Notes: generated by a model from the letters alone, not told the origin. A stretch of 64,000 nucleotides of DNA from CAWBCR01 sp963787375 (GCA_963787375.1 CAWBCR010000031.1:1-64000), one strand, 5' to 3'; positions 21,410-30,422 are shown, numbered from the stretch's first letter. Translations and numbers: made by a program.

Positions 21410-22150
21410 ATGACGTTTGGCTCCGTAAAAAAGAGCGCCATCTCGGAAGAGATCCTTGCCCGCCTGCTGAGCCTCATCAAAGAGCACCAGCTCCGGCCCG
21501 GCGATAAGCTCCCGCCGGAGCGCGAGCTGGCCGGTCTGATGAGCGTCAGCCGGCCCTCGCTGCGTGAGGCGCTGCGCGCGCTGTCGATCATGAACATCGT
21601 CGAGATCCGCCAGGGCGATGGCACCTATATCACCTCGCTGGAGCCGGAGCTGCTGGTTGAGCATCTCGACTTCGTCTTCGCGCTCGACGATTCGACCTTT
21701 GTGCAGTTATTCGAGGCCCGCAAGATTCTGGAGGTCGGCATCGTGGCGCTGGCCGCGCTGCGCATCAGCGACGAGCAGATCGCCGCGCTGGAGGCCTGCA
21801 TCGCGAAAGCAGCCGCCAGCGTCGACGACCCGCACGCGTTCCTGGAGGCCGACCTGGAGCTGCACGAGCTGATCACGCGCGCTGCCGGCAACCCGATCCT
21901 GGCCCGCACCATGACCAGCATCAGCCAGCTCGGGCTGGCCAGCCGCAGCCGCACCACGTCGATCCCCGGCGTCATCGCGGCCACGCTGGCCGATCACCGG
22001 ACAATCGTGAAGGCGCTCAAGAACCGCGACCCGCAGGCCGCGCAAAAGGCCATGCTCGACCATCTCGACCACGTTGAGCGGCGGCTGGTGGGCCTGGTCG
22101 ACGCGCAGCAGATGGCCCCCTCGCCGCGCCACTCAGACGGCGGAGACTGA
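21410..22150 (+). CDS. FadR-subfamily GntR transcriptional regulator (FCD domain)
   Basis: 246 residues from ATG 21410. The winged HTH spans about 10-78 (LRPGDKLPPERELA, SRPSLREALRAL, VEIRQGDGTYI), and the all-helical FCD ligand domain spans about 95-230 (EARKILEVGIVALAA, LELHELITRAAGNPIL). FCD domains bind carboxylic acids through a metal held by Asp/His. An in-frame start at 21374 would place the promoter-proximal operator inside the gene, so the ATG is preferred. It heads the molybdenum hydroxylase operon, whose expression it probably controls in response to a carboxylate substrate or product. Confidence 0.85.
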   Translation: MTFGSVKKSAISEEILARLLSLIKEHQLRPGDKLPPERELAGLMSVSRPSLREALRALSIMNIVEIRQGDGTYITSLEPELLVEHLDFVFALDDSTFVQLFEARKILEVGIVALAALRISDEQIAALEACIAKAAASVDDPHAFLEADLELHELITRAAGNPILARTMTSISQLGLASRSRTTSIPGVIAATLADHRTIVKALKNRDPQAAQKAMLDHLDHVERRLVGLVDAQQMAPSPRHSDGGD

Positions 22151-22186
22151 TCGCACGACCATTCTATCAGCACGAGGAGCGTGTCC

Positions 22187-23077
22187 ATGAAGCTTGTGAC
22201 CTACACTCACCACGGCGCAGCCCATTTCGGCGCGATCAGCGGCGAGTCCGTGATCGACGTCGCGCTGGCTGCCAGCATCCTCCGCGACCGCCTCGACGGG
22301 GCGGACGTGCCGTCCAGCCTGGCGGCGCTGGTCCGGGGTGGCGATGCGGTCTGGGACGCCGTGCGGCGCGTCGTCGCACTGGCCGAACAAACGCACACCG
22401 CCATGCTGCCGCTGGCCGACGTGCGCATCGAAGCGCCCCGGCTGGAGCCCAGCAAGATCATCTGCGTGGGCCTGAACTACGCCGACCACTGCCGCGAGCA
22501 GAATATCCCGCTGCCCGAAAGCCCGGTGCTGTTCGTCAAATTCCCGTCGTCGGTCATCGGGCCGGATGAGGCCATCACCTGGCCGCAGGACGTGACGCAG
22601 CAGGTGGACTACGAGGCCGAGCTGGCCGTGATCATCGGACGCGAGGCGCGAAACGTGCCCGCCGAGCGCGCCTACGACGTGGTCGCGGGCTACACCATGG
22701 TCAACGACATCAGCGCCCGCGACGTGCAGTTCGGCGACAAGCAGTGGGTGCGCGGCAAGTCGTTCGACACCTTCTGCCCGATAGGCCCGGCGCTGGTCAC
22801 GCCCGACGAGATCGCCGACCCGCAGAAGCTTGCCGTCCGCTGCCGGCTCAACGGCGCGCTGATGCAGGACTCCAGCACGGCAGAGATGATCTTCGACATC
22901 CCGTACCTGATCGCGTTCATCACCCGCACTTGCACGCTGCTGCCCGGCGACATCATCAGCACGGGCACGCCGGATGGCGTGGGCGTGTTCCGCAATCCGC
23001 AGGTATTCCTCAAGCCGGGTGACACAGTCGAAGTCGAAGTTGAGGGGCTGGGCGTTCTGCGCAACCCCATCCGCTAG
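22187..23077 (+). CDS. Fumarylacetoacetate hydrolase-family protein
   Basis: 296 residues from ATG 22187, with AGGAG eight bases upstream (a GTG at 22181 is too close to that site). The C-terminal FAH domain carries ICVGLNYADHCRE, the metal-binding DYEAELAVIIG, the FDTFCPIGPALVT region and ISTGTPDGVG. Members cleave or hydrate beta-diketo acids, oxaloacetate or hydroxymuconate-type compounds using Mg or Mn. Within this operon a ring-cleavage or keto-acid step after hydroxylation by the Mo enzyme is plausible; the actual substrate is unknown. Confidence 0.8.
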   Translation: MKLVTYTHHGAAHFGAISGESVIDVALAASILRDRLDGADVPSSLAALVRGGDAVWDAVRRVVALAEQTHTAMLPLADVRIEAPRLEPSKIICVGLNYADHCREQNIPLPESPVLFVKFPSSVIGPDEAITWPQDVTQQVDYEAELAVIIGREARNVPAERAYDVVAGYTMVNDISARDVQFGDKQWVRGKSFDTFCPIGPALVTPDEIADPQKLAVRCRLNGALMQDSSTAEMIFDIPYLIAFITRTCTLLPGDIISTGTPDGVGVFRNPQVFLKPGDTVEVEVEGLGVLRNPIR

Positions 23078-23092
23078 CACAGGAGCGACCGC

Positions 23093-23569
23093 GTGACGCT
23101 GTTTCTTGCCGGTGACTTCACCTTCCGCGCCTGCGCCGCCGACGTATGGGCGCTGATCTTCGACCCTGGCGCGCTCAGGGAGCTGATCCCCGGCTGCCGG
23201 CGGCTGGAGCGCAGCGGCGACATCTACACCGGTGAGATCATCCTGGGCGTGGCGGCTGTCAGCGGGGAGTACCGCACGACCGTCACCCTCATCGAGCAGA
23301 CCGCCCCGGTTGAGGCCCATCTGATGGGCGAAGTCAGTGGGCCAACCGGGATAATAGCAGGCCAGGCCGCATTCACACTGGAGGAGGTACAGGCACAGAC
23401 ACATTTCCGCTACGAAGGGACCGCTACCGTTTCCGGCGCGCTGGGCCGGGTGAGCCCACGCTTCATCGAAGGCGTGGCCCGGACGCTGATCCAGCAGGGG
23501 CTGGACAGGCTGGATCAGCGGCTGGCACCTGCCACAGCCGCCGGGAAGCAGGCAGACGAGCGTTCGTGA
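23093..23569 (+). CDS. CoxG-like SRPBCC-domain protein
   Basis: 158 residues, GTG start. The pattern LAGDFTFRACAADVWALIFDPGALRELIPGCRRLE is the CoxG/SRPBCC opening (a helix-grip fold with a hydrophobic pocket), and the end LIQQGLDRLDQRLA is also typical. CoxG proteins accompany CO dehydrogenase and related molybdenum hydroxylases; in some systems they recruit the enzyme to the membrane. The gene is 15 bases after the FAH gene. Confidence 0.75.
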   Translation: MTLFLAGDFTFRACAADVWALIFDPGALRELIPGCRRLERSGDIYTGEIILGVAAVSGEYRTTVTLIEQTAPVEAHLMGEVSGPTGIIAGQAAFTLEEVQAQTHFRYEGTATVSGALGRVSPRFIEGVARTLIQQGLDRLDQRLAPATAAGKQADERS

Positions 23570-23581
23570 GGAGAGTCCACC

Positions 23582-24247
23582 ATGCAGATAGTTGATTTGT
23601 CCGTTCCAATAGGGGAAAAGACCCTCAGCCCGCCGTCGGTCAACCTCCAGCTTACGCTGACCAGCTACCATCGCGGGCCGGGCTTCTGGCAGGCCAGCAA
23701 GATCGAGATGCTGCTGCACACCGGCTCGCACGTCGACTTCTCGCGGCACACGGTGGTCGACGGCGAGACGGCCATCGACGTGGCGCTGGACCGCGTGATG
23801 GGCGAGGCGGTCGTCGTCGACCTGAGCTTCGCTGAGGCCAACCATCGCATCGACGTGGCCGACATGGAAGCGCACGCCGCGCACGTCAAGGCTGGCGACA
23901 TCGTGCTGGTGCGCACCGACTGGACGGAGAAGCACTGGGGCGACTTCCCGACCTACTACATGGAGTCGCCGTTCTGTTCCGCCGAAGCCGCCCAATGGCT
24001 GATCGACCGGGGCGCGCGGGCCATCGGCTTCGACTGCTTCAGCGAGTACTGCGCGCGGCTCCCCGACTTCACGTCCGAGGATTTCATCATCCACAAGGTC
24101 ATCCTGGAAAACGGCGCGCTGCTCATGCAGCAGATGACGAACCTGTCCAGGCTGCCCACCGACCGCCGGGTGCAGTTCTTCGCGCCGTTCATCAGGATCG
24201 ACGGCGCGGAAGGCTCGCCCGCGCGTTTCTTCGCTGTCCTCGAATGA
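23582..24247 (+). CDS. Cyclase-family (kynurenine formamidase-like) metal hydrolase
   Basis: 221 residues. The signature HTGSHVDFSRHTV fits the family's HxGTHxDxPxH metal motif (Asp, two His). Near the middle, VLVRTDWTEKHWGDFP and then RAIGFDCFSE are as in bacterial cyclase and formamidase proteins. They hydrolyse or lactonise carboxamides and lactones with Mn or Zn. An amide- or lactone-opening step in the operon's pathway is likely. GGAG sits upstream of ATG 23582. Confidence 0.75.
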   Translation: MQIVDLSVPIGEKTLSPPSVNLQLTLTSYHRGPGFWQASKIEMLLHTGSHVDFSRHTVVDGETAIDVALDRVMGEAVVVDLSFAEANHRIDVADMEAHAAHVKAGDIVLVRTDWTEKHWGDFPTYYMESPFCSAEAAQWLIDRGARAIGFDCFSEYCARLPDFTSEDFIIHKVILENGALLMQQMTNLSRLPTDRRVQFFAPFIRIDGAEGSPARFFAVLE

Positions 24248-24263
24248 CCCAGGAGGTATAGGT

Positions 24264-25094
24264 GTGGCCATCAAGGAATATTTCCTACCACAATCGCTGG
24301 ACGAGGCGATAGGCCTGCTCGACACGCACGGCCCGTCGCTGCTGGTCATGGCCGGCGGCACGCTGGCAATGCCCCTCATCAACGACGGCGTCTCGATGCC
24401 GGATAGGGTGATGGGCCTGCGGCAAACCGGCCTTGACTATATCAAACGCGCCAACGGCAGCCTGCTGATCGGCGGCACGACGACGCTCACCCGCGTCCTG
24501 CGCGAGGCGTCGGTGCCCATGCTCCAGCAGGCCGCGCACGCCATCGGCGGCTGGTCGATCCGCAACATGGGCACCGTCGGCGGCAACCTGTTCGCGCCGC
24601 CGCCCGCCGGTGACTTTGCCGTGGCGCTGCTGGCGCTCGACGCGCAGGTACGGTTGGTCGGCAAGAAGGGCGAGCGCCAGATACCGCTCGCCGAGTTCTA
24701 CACCGGCTTCATGACCAACGCGCTCCAGCCGGGTGAGATCGTCGCCGAGTTCAGCGTGCCGATCCCCAAAGGCAAGACCGCCTACGTGAAGTATGGGCGT
24801 AAGTCCGAGAACACCCCGGCCATCGTGACCGTTGCCGCCCACGTGACGCTGAGCGGTGGCAAGGTCAAGCAGGCGGCCATCGCGCTCAACGCGGTCGGGC
24901 CGCACCCGCTGCGCGCCGTCAAGGCCGAAGCGGCGCTGGCGGACAATAAGCTGGACGAGGCGAGCATCGCCGCGGCGGCGCAGGCTGCCGCAGCCGAGTG
25001 CGAGCCTTTCACCGACGGCATCGCGACCGAGTGGTACCGCCGCAAGATGGTCGACGTATACGTGCGCCGTGCGCTGGCGCAGATCGCCGAATAG
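24264..25094 (+). CDS. Molybdenum hydroxylase FAD-binding (medium) subunit
   Basis: 276 residues, GTG start with AGGAGG seven bases upstream. The FAD-site motifs are AGGTLAMPLIND and TVGGNLFAPPPAGDF, with the CoxM/CutM C-terminal domain after about residue 170. It passes electrons from the 2Fe-2S subunit to FAD and then to an acceptor. It forms the heterotrimeric (here perhaps heterotetrameric) enzyme with the next three genes. Confidence 0.9.
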   Translation: MAIKEYFLPQSLDEAIGLLDTHGPSLLVMAGGTLAMPLINDGVSMPDRVMGLRQTGLDYIKRANGSLLIGGTTTLTRVLREASVPMLQQAAHAIGGWSIRNMGTVGGNLFAPPPAGDFAVALLALDAQVRLVGKKGERQIPLAEFYTGFMTNALQPGEIVAEFSVPIPKGKTAYVKYGRKSENTPAIVTVAAHVTLSGGKVKQAAIALNAVGPHPLRAVKAEAALADNKLDEASIAAAAQAAAAECEPFTDGIATEWYRRKMVDVYVRRALAQIAE

Positions 25095-25103
25095 GAGACA
25101 GAC

Positions 25104-25580
25104 ATGACATCCAAAATCGTGACCTTCACCCTCAACGGGCGCGAGATCGACGTCATGATCAAGCCGATGACGACGCTCCAGAGCCTGCTGCGCGAGCAGC
25201 TTGGCTACACGGCCACCAAAGCCGGCTGCAAGCAGGGCGGCTGTGGAAGCTGTACGGTGCTGGTCAACGGCGAGCCCATGATGTCGTGCCTGCTGCCGGT
25301 CGAAGACGTGGCCGGGCAGGAGGTGTTCACGCTCGAAGGGCTGGGGAGCGTCGAAGGGCTGGACCCCATCCAGCAGGCGTTCTTTGACCGCTATGCCATT
25401 CAGTGCGGCTACTGCTCGCCGGGCATGATCATGGTCTCGAAGGCGCTGCTTGAGCACAACCCCCACCCCTCGCGCGAGCAGATCGTCGAGGCGCTGGCCG
25501 GTAACTACTGCCGCTGCACCGGCTATGAGCCGATCATCGAGGCCATCGAAGACGCTGCTCAAGCGCCGGCCAAGCGGTAG
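25104..25580 (+). CDS. Molybdenum hydroxylase 2Fe-2S (small) subunit
   Basis: 158 residues. The plant-ferredoxin-type cluster is GCKQGGCGSCTVLVNG and the later Cys in MMSCLLP. The second cluster domain has CGYCSPGM and NYCRCTGYEPI. All eight ligand cysteines are present. Electron relay between the Mo centre and FAD. The gene starts 9 bases after the FAD subunit. Confidence 0.92.
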   Translation: MTSKIVTFTLNGREIDVMIKPMTTLQSLLREQLGYTATKAGCKQGGCGSCTVLVNGEPMMSCLLPVEDVAGQEVFTLEGLGSVEGLDPIQQAFFDRYAIQCGYCSPGMIMVSKALLEHNPHPSREQIVEALAGNYCRCTGYEPIIEAIEDAAQAPAKR

Positions 25581-25594
25581 GGGATAAGGAGATT

Positions 25595-26962
25595 GTGACG
25601 ATGACAGACCAGGAATTGAACGTTGTCGGCCAGTCCGTCCCCCGCCGCGATGGCATGGGCCACGTGACCGGCAAGACGGTGTACGTAGGCGACATGTCCT
25701 TCCCGGACATGCTGCACCTCAAGATGGTGCGCAGCCCCGTCCCGCACGCCAACATCAGGGGCATCGACTTCTCCGAGGCGGAGAAGGTGCCCGGCTTTGT
25801 GATGGCGCTGACGGCTCAGGACGTGCCCAAAAACGTCTATACCATCCTGTGCCTGATCGGCGTGGGGCCGGACGAAGAGCCGGTGCTCGCCGACAAGAAG
25901 GTGCTGTACCAGGGCGAGCAGATCGCCGCCATCGTCGCCGAGACCGAAGAAGCGGCGATGGAAGCCGTCAGCCGCGTCAAGCTCGACCTCGAAGAGCTGC
26001 CTGCTGTGTTCGACGTGGAAGAGGCGCTCAAGCCCGGCGCGCCAATCCTCAAGGATTGGGGCACCAACCACTTCATCTACGACTACGAGCACGGCCAGTC
26101 CAACGCCTTCCGCAAGGTGCGCTTTGGCGACGTGGAGAAGGGCTTCGCGGAGGCCGACTTCATCGTCGAAGGCCGCTACCAGACCAGCCCCATCGAGCAC
26201 GTCCCGACCGAGACGACGGGCTGCATCGCCAAGCCGGAGGCCAACGGGCGCTTCACCGTGTATACCAACACGCAGGCGCTGTTCTTCACGCTCGACAACA
26301 CCGCGCTGATCCTCAACATGCCCTTCCAGAACCTGCACTTCGTGGGCGGCACGGTGGGCGGCGGCTTCGGCGGCAAGGTCGACGTGATCGTCGAGCCGAT
26401 TGCCACGCTGGCAGCCATGAAGACTGGCCGCCCGGTGAAGTACGTCTACAGCCGCGAGGAAGAGATGCATGCCTCCTCGACGCGCAGCGCGTGGCGCATG
26501 TACTTCAAGGATGGCGTGATGAAGGACGGGCGCATCGTCGCGCGGCAGGTGACCACCTACGCCGACTCCGGCGCGTACAACCGCCACACGCCGTACGCGG
26601 TCACCAAGCACGCCGCCAACGCGGCAGGGCCGTACCGCATCCCCAACGTGTCAATTGACGCCTACTGCGTGTACACCAATCGCCAGCCGAGCAGCGCGAT
26701 GCGCGGCTTCGGCGTGACGCCCGCCTCGTTCGCCATCGAAGTCCAGATGGACAAGATCGCGGAGACGGTCGGGCTCGACCCGTGGACCATCCGCTTCATC
26801 AACGCCTACCACGACGGCGACATGAAGCCGCACCGCAAGGTAGTTGAGGATGCCACGCTGATCGAGGTGATGCAGGCTGCCGCTGAGATGGTCGGCCACG
26901 ATCTGCCCAAAGAGTTCAAGCAGATGCATTCGGGGAACCGCGAGGAGGTCTCTCATGGCTAA
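25595..26962 (+). CDS. Molybdenum hydroxylase large subunit, N-terminal part (split)
   Basis: 455 residues, equal to the first 60% of a xanthine dehydrogenase/CoxL-type large subunit: a hammerhead domain (GHVTGKTVYVGDM), then the first Mo-binding region with GGTVGGGFGGKVD and SSAMRGFGVTPA. AMRGFG is the xanthine dehydrogenase-type active loop, not the AYRCSFR loop of form I CO dehydrogenase, so CO oxidation is not supported. The frame ends at TAA 26960-26962 right where the second part begins. The stop falls between the two Mo-binding halves, a natural domain boundary. The substrate is likely an N-heterocycle or aldehyde. Confidence 0.85.
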   Translation: MTMTDQELNVVGQSVPRRDGMGHVTGKTVYVGDMSFPDMLHLKMVRSPVPHANIRGIDFSEAEKVPGFVMALTAQDVPKNVYTILCLIGVGPDEEPVLADKKVLYQGEQIAAIVAETEEAAMEAVSRVKLDLEELPAVFDVEEALKPGAPILKDWGTNHFIYDYEHGQSNAFRKVRFGDVEKGFAEADFIVEGRYQTSPIEHVPTETTGCIAKPEANGRFTVYTNTQALFFTLDNTALILNMPFQNLHFVGGTVGGGFGGKVDVIVEPIATLAAMKTGRPVKYVYSREEEMHASSTRSAWRMYFKDGVMKDGRIVARQVTTYADSGAYNRHTPYAVTKHAANAAGPYRIPNVSIDAYCVYTNRQPSSAMRGFGVTPASFAIEVQMDKIAETVGLDPWTIRFINAYHDGDMKPHRKVVEDATLIEVMQAAAEMVGHDLPKEFKQMHSGNREEVSHG

Positions 26963-27959
26963 AGTAAAAGGTGTGGGGATCGCAGCGGTCAACTACCCGA
27001 CCGGCATGAACCTGGGCGGCGACCCATCACAGGCGCTCATCCACTCGACCACCACCGGCAACTTTGTGATCAGCCTGTCCAGCTCAGACCTGGGCCAGGG
27101 GCTCAAGACCGTCATCGCGCAGATCGGCGCGGAGACGCTGGGCATCCCGTTCGAGAACGTGATGATCGACACGGCAGACACCGACACCGGCCCGCACTGC
27201 ATGGGCACCTTCGCCAGCCGCGCCACGCACCGCGTGGGCAACGCGGTGATGCAGGCCGCGCAGGAAGCGCGCAAGGTGATGATGGAGGTCGCCGCCGACG
27301 AGCTGGAGGCCAACCCCGACGACCTGGAGACCGACGGCAAGGGCAACATCCGCGTCAAGGGATCGCCCGACCGGTCGATCTACATCGTCGACCTGGCGCT
27401 GGCCGCGCACTTCAAGTATGGCAAGACGATCTCCGGGCGTGGTATCTTCATGAAGCCCAAGAGCGATGTCGACCCGGACACGGGCCAGATGGACCCCGAC
27501 TCGACCGAGGCGCATTCGTGTACCGTGGCTGAGGTCGAGGTCGACACCGAGACAGGCGAAGTCAAGGTACTGAGCCTCAAAAGCGCCTATGAAGTGGGCC
27601 GCCAGGTGAACCCCGCGCTGGTCGAAGGCCAGATCAGGGGCGGGTCGTTCATGGGCATGGCGCACGCGCTGTACGAGACGACCGCGCCTTACTACCCGGA
27701 AACCGACCACGCGCCCGGCAGCTTCAGCGAGTATGTGATACCTGGCCCCGCCGAGCTGCCGGAGATCGACTGCGTGGTGCTGGAATACCCGTCCAGCACC
27801 GGCCCGTATGGTGTGAAGGGCGTCGGCGAAATGACGGCCAACTCGCCCATCCCGGCCATCGTCAACGCGATCTACAACGCGGTCGGCGTGCGCATCACCG
27901 AGCTACCGGTCACGCCGGAGAAGGTGCTGCGCGGAATCGAAGAAAAGCAGGCGGGGTAA
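26955..27959 (+). CDS. Molybdenum hydroxylase large subunit, C-terminal part (split)
   Basis: 334 residues carrying the second Mo-cofactor half: SSSDLGQGLKTVIAQI (MPT contact QG), GSFMGMAHAL and GVKGVGEM with the catalytic Glu. Together with the upstream gene the length (789) equals a normal large subunit. The ATG overlaps the upstream TAA by 8 bases and has GAGGAGG six bases before it, so this is a true second start and not a sequencing frameshift. Two-chain large subunits are uncommon. Confidence 0.8.
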   Translation: MAKVKGVGIAAVNYPTGMNLGGDPSQALIHSTTTGNFVISLSSSDLGQGLKTVIAQIGAETLGIPFENVMIDTADTDTGPHCMGTFASRATHRVGNAVMQAAQEARKVMMEVAADELEANPDDLETDGKGNIRVKGSPDRSIYIVDLALAAHFKYGKTISGRGIFMKPKSDVDPDTGQMDPDSTEAHSCTVAEVEVDTETGEVKVLSLKSAYEVGRQVNPALVEGQIRGGSFMGMAHALYETTAPYYPETDHAPGSFSEYVIPGPAELPEIDCVVLEYPSSTGPYGVKGVGEMTANSPIPAIVNAIYNAVGVRITELPVTPEKVLRGIEEKQAG

Positions 27960-27967
27960 GGACAGAA

Positions 27968-28036
27968 CCTCACCCCCCATCCCCCTCTCCAAATTTGGAG
28001 AGGGGGTGTCGAGCGCAGCGAGACGGGGGTGAGGTC
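27968..28036. repeat. Intergenic palindromic repeat, family 1
   Basis: cctcacccc ... ccccctctcc aaattt ggagaggggg ... gggggtgagg: nested inverted repeats around an AAATTT centre. One of seven related elements in the window. Confidence 0.75.
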
Positions 28037-28038
28037 AG

Positions 28039-28100
28039 GTAGGGGCGGGGCTTGTCCCCGTCCTCCATGGGGCACCCGCAAGGGGTGCCCCTACCCGCCC
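28039..28100. repeat. Intergenic palindromic repeat, family 2
   Basis: Starts gtaggggcgggg and ends ggggtgcccctacccgcc, containing internal hairpins (ggggcaccc / ggggtgcccc). Related elements lie at 33411-33484 and 56479-56525. Confidence 0.65.
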
Positions 28101-28129
28101 AATCTGATAGCATCCTATGGAGGAATCAC

Positions 28130-28441
28130 GTGCTGAAAGTCATCTCGTTGATGAAGCGTAAAGAAGGCATCAGCTACGAGGCGTTCAAGAAATGGGCGCT
28201 CGAAGAGCACCCGCCGCTGGGCAAGAAGCTGCCCGGCCTGCGCCACTACCGCATGAGCGTGGTCAACGCCGACAACCCCGACCTGCCCTACGACGTGGTG
28301 TCGGAGTTCTGGTTTGACGACGACGCGGCCCGGCAGGCGGCCTTCGCCACGCCGGAGGGCAAGGCCGCGGCAGAGGACGCCGCGTCGCACTGCTCGACGC
28401 GCACCCACCTGCTGACCGAAGAGAAGGTCATCGTCGAGTAG
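28130..28441 (+). CDS. EthD-domain protein
   Basis: 103 residues from GTG 28130, with GGAGGA six bases upstream; a longer frame would start inside the repeat. It begins LKVISLMKRKEGISYEAF, has HPPLGKKLPGLRHYRMS and a C-terminal strand, which is the dimeric ferredoxin-like EthD fold. Members include small helper or isomerase proteins in degradative operons. It lies between the Mo enzyme and its maturation genes; the function is open. Confidence 0.75.
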   Translation: MLKVISLMKRKEGISYEAFKKWALEEHPPLGKKLPGLRHYRMSVVNADNPDLPYDVVSEFWFDDDAARQAAFATPEGKAAAEDAASHCSTRTHLLTEEKVIVE

Positions 28442-28510
28442 CGATCACGACCGATGCCAGCCGGGGCGGCGCGCGCTGCCCCGGTTGGCCTGCCAGAGAA
28501 GAAGACAGCC

Positions 28511-29545
28511 ATGCGCGACGTGCTAGAACATCTCGAGCGGTGGCGGCAGGCGGGCCAACCGCTGGCCGTAGCCACCGTCGTCCGCACGTGGGGCTCAGCC
28601 CCACGCCCGATCGGCTCCAAGATGATCGTCACCGCCGGCGGCGAGATCGCCGGCTCGGTCAGCGCCGGCTGCGTCGAAGGCGCGGTGATCGACGAGGCGA
28701 CGACCGCGCTCAAGTCCGGCCAGCCGCGCCTGCTGCACTACGGCGTCGCCGACGACGACGCGTGGGAGGTCGGGCTGGCCTGCGGCGGCGAGATCGACAT
28801 CTTCGTCGAACCGTTCAGCGCGCTCGACGGCGTCTACGAGACGATCACCACCAACCTCGACGCCCGCCAGCCGATGGCCGTCGTCAGCCTGATCGACGGG
28901 CCCGCCGCGCAGAAAAACCACAAGCTGGTCGTCGCGGCGGACGGCTCGACCAGCGGCCCGCTCGACCTGCCGGACCGGCGCGATGCGCTGGTCGCCCTGG
29001 CGCTGGATCACCTGGCTCAGGGCGAGGGCGCCATCGTCCCGCTGGACGACGAGACGACCGTCTTCGTGGAAGTCTACCCGCCCACCCCGCGCCTGATCGT
29101 CGTCGGCGCGGTGCACATCGCCGAGACGCTGGTGACGCTGGCCGGCGCGCTTGGCTTCGACACCATCGTCGTCGACCCGCGCACGGCGTTTGCCACGCGC
29201 GAGCGCTTCCCGCACGCCACCGATCTGGTCCGCGAGTGGCCGCAGCACGCGCTGCCAGAGATGGCGTTGGACCGCTGGGCGTACGTCGTGGTGCTGACGC
29301 ACGACCCCAAGCTGGACGACCCGGCGCTGATGGTCGCGCTGCGCAGCGGCGCGCGCTACGTCGGCTCGCTGGGCAGCCGCCGCACCCAGCAGAAGCGCGT
29401 CGAGCGGCTGCGCGAGGCGGGCCTGACCGACGACGAGATCGGGCGGCTGCACGGCCCGGTCGGGCTGGACATCGGCGGGCGCACGCCGGGCGAGATCGCG
29501 CTGAGCATCATGGCCGAGATCGTCAAGGTCAAGAACGATGCTTGA
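28511..29545 (+). CDS. XdhC-family Mo-cofactor maturation protein
   Basis: 344 residues from ATG 28511. The N-terminal XdhC/CoxI domain has VATVVRTWGSAPRPIGSK and VSAGCVEGAVI. The C-terminal Rossmann domain has LIVVGAVHIAETL and IVVDPRTAFATRERF. XdhC binds molybdenum cofactor, helps insert the terminal sulfido ligand and delivers it to the large subunit. It overlaps the AAA gene by 8 bases. A longer upstream start (28454) reads low-complexity Ala/Pro and lacks support. Confidence 0.85.
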   Translation: MRDVLEHLERWRQAGQPLAVATVVRTWGSAPRPIGSKMIVTAGGEIAGSVSAGCVEGAVIDEATTALKSGQPRLLHYGVADDDAWEVGLACGGEIDIFVEPFSALDGVYETITTNLDARQPMAVVSLIDGPAAQKNHKLVVAADGSTSGPLDLPDRRDALVALALDHLAQGEGAIVPLDDETTVFVEVYPPTPRLIVVGAVHIAETLVTLAGALGFDTIVVDPRTAFATRERFPHATDLVREWPQHALPEMALDRWAYVVVLTHDPKLDDPALMVALRSGARYVGSLGSRRTQQKRVERLREAGLTDDEIGRLHGPVGLDIGGRTPGEIALSIMAEIVKVKNDA

Positions 29546-30422
29546 GTCCATCGAAGCTGTCCAGCAGTCGATGGTCGATGCCCGCTACGTCGCCGACCGC
29601 GCGCTGGCGACGGTCGTCTTTCTGGCGCTCAAGCTGGGCAAGCCGCTGTTCCTCGAAGGCGAGGCGGGCGTCGGCAAGACGGAGGTCGCCAAGGTGCTGG
29701 CCGAGGTGCTGGCCGCGCGCCTGATCCGCCTGCAGTGCTACGAGGGCCTCGACGTCAACAACGCCGTCTACGAGTGGGACTACGCCCGCCAGATCCTGCA
29801 CCTGCGCATCCTCGAAGCCAGCCGCGCCAGCCGCGAGGAGATGGCGCAGACGCTGTACAGCCGCGAGTTCCTGCTGGCGCGCCCGCTGCTGCAGGCCGTC
29901 GAGGACAACGCCGAGCGCGTGCCCGTGCTGCTGATCGACGAGCTGGACCGCGCCGACGAGGAGTTCGAGAGCTTCCTGCTGGAGGTGCTGTCCGACTACC
30001 AGATCTCGATCCCGGAGATCGGCACCATCCAGGCCGCGCAGCCGCCGGTGGTGGTCATCACCAGCAACCGCACCCGCGACGTGCACGACGCGCTCAAGCG
30101 GCGCTGCCTGTACCACTGGATCGACTACCCCGACTTTGAGCGCGAGTACGCCATCGTCCAGATGAAGCTGCCGGAGCTGTCCGGCGCGCTGGCCCGCCAG
30201 ATCGTGACCGTGGCGCAGGATTTGCGGCAGGCCGACCTGTTCAAGCCGCCGGGCGTCGCCGAGACGCTGGACTGGGGCCACGCGCTGCTGGCAATGCACC
30301 GGCACGAAGTCGACGAGCAGGTGCTGGCCGATACGCTGGGCGTGCTGCTCAAGTACCAGGACGACGTCCAGCGCGTGCGCACCGACCTGCTGCACGACCT
30401 CGCCCAGCATGCCCGCCCGTGA
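29538..30422 (+). CDS. MoxR-type AAA ATPase (CoxD-like)
   Basis: 294 residues. Walker A GEAGVGKTEV, CoxD-type IRLQCYEGLDVNNAVYEW, Walker B LLIDELDRADEEF and a sensor Asn/Arg region SNRTRDVHDALKRRC. CoxD-like ATPases act with a VWA partner (CoxE) to mature the Mo (or Mo-Cu) active site of CO dehydrogenase-family enzymes. The partner follows, overlapping by 14 bases. Confidence 0.88.
   Translation: MLESIEAVQQSMVDARYVADRALATVVFLALKLGKPLFLEGEAGVGKTEVAKVLAEVLAARLIRLQCYEGLDVNNAVYEWDYARQILHLRILEASRASREEMAQTLYSREFLLARPLLQAVEDNAERVPVLLIDELDRADEEFESFLLEVLSDYQISIPEIGTIQAAQPPVVVITSNRTRDVHDALKRRCLYHWIDYPDFEREYAIVQMKLPELSGALARQIVTVAQDLRQADLFKPPGVAETLDWGHALLAMHRHEVDEQVLADTLGVLLKYQDDVQRVRTDLLHDLAQHARP

Noticed and set aside
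22133..24382. Very long minus-strand frame (749 codons) opposite the FAH, CoxG and cyclase genes
   Set aside because: GC-rich shadow frame. The plus-strand genes have clear motifs and ribosome sites; this one has none.
25595..26962. Form I CO dehydrogenase large subunit (coxL)
   Set aside because: The active loop is AMRGFG, not AYRCSFR, so true aerobic CO oxidation is not supported.
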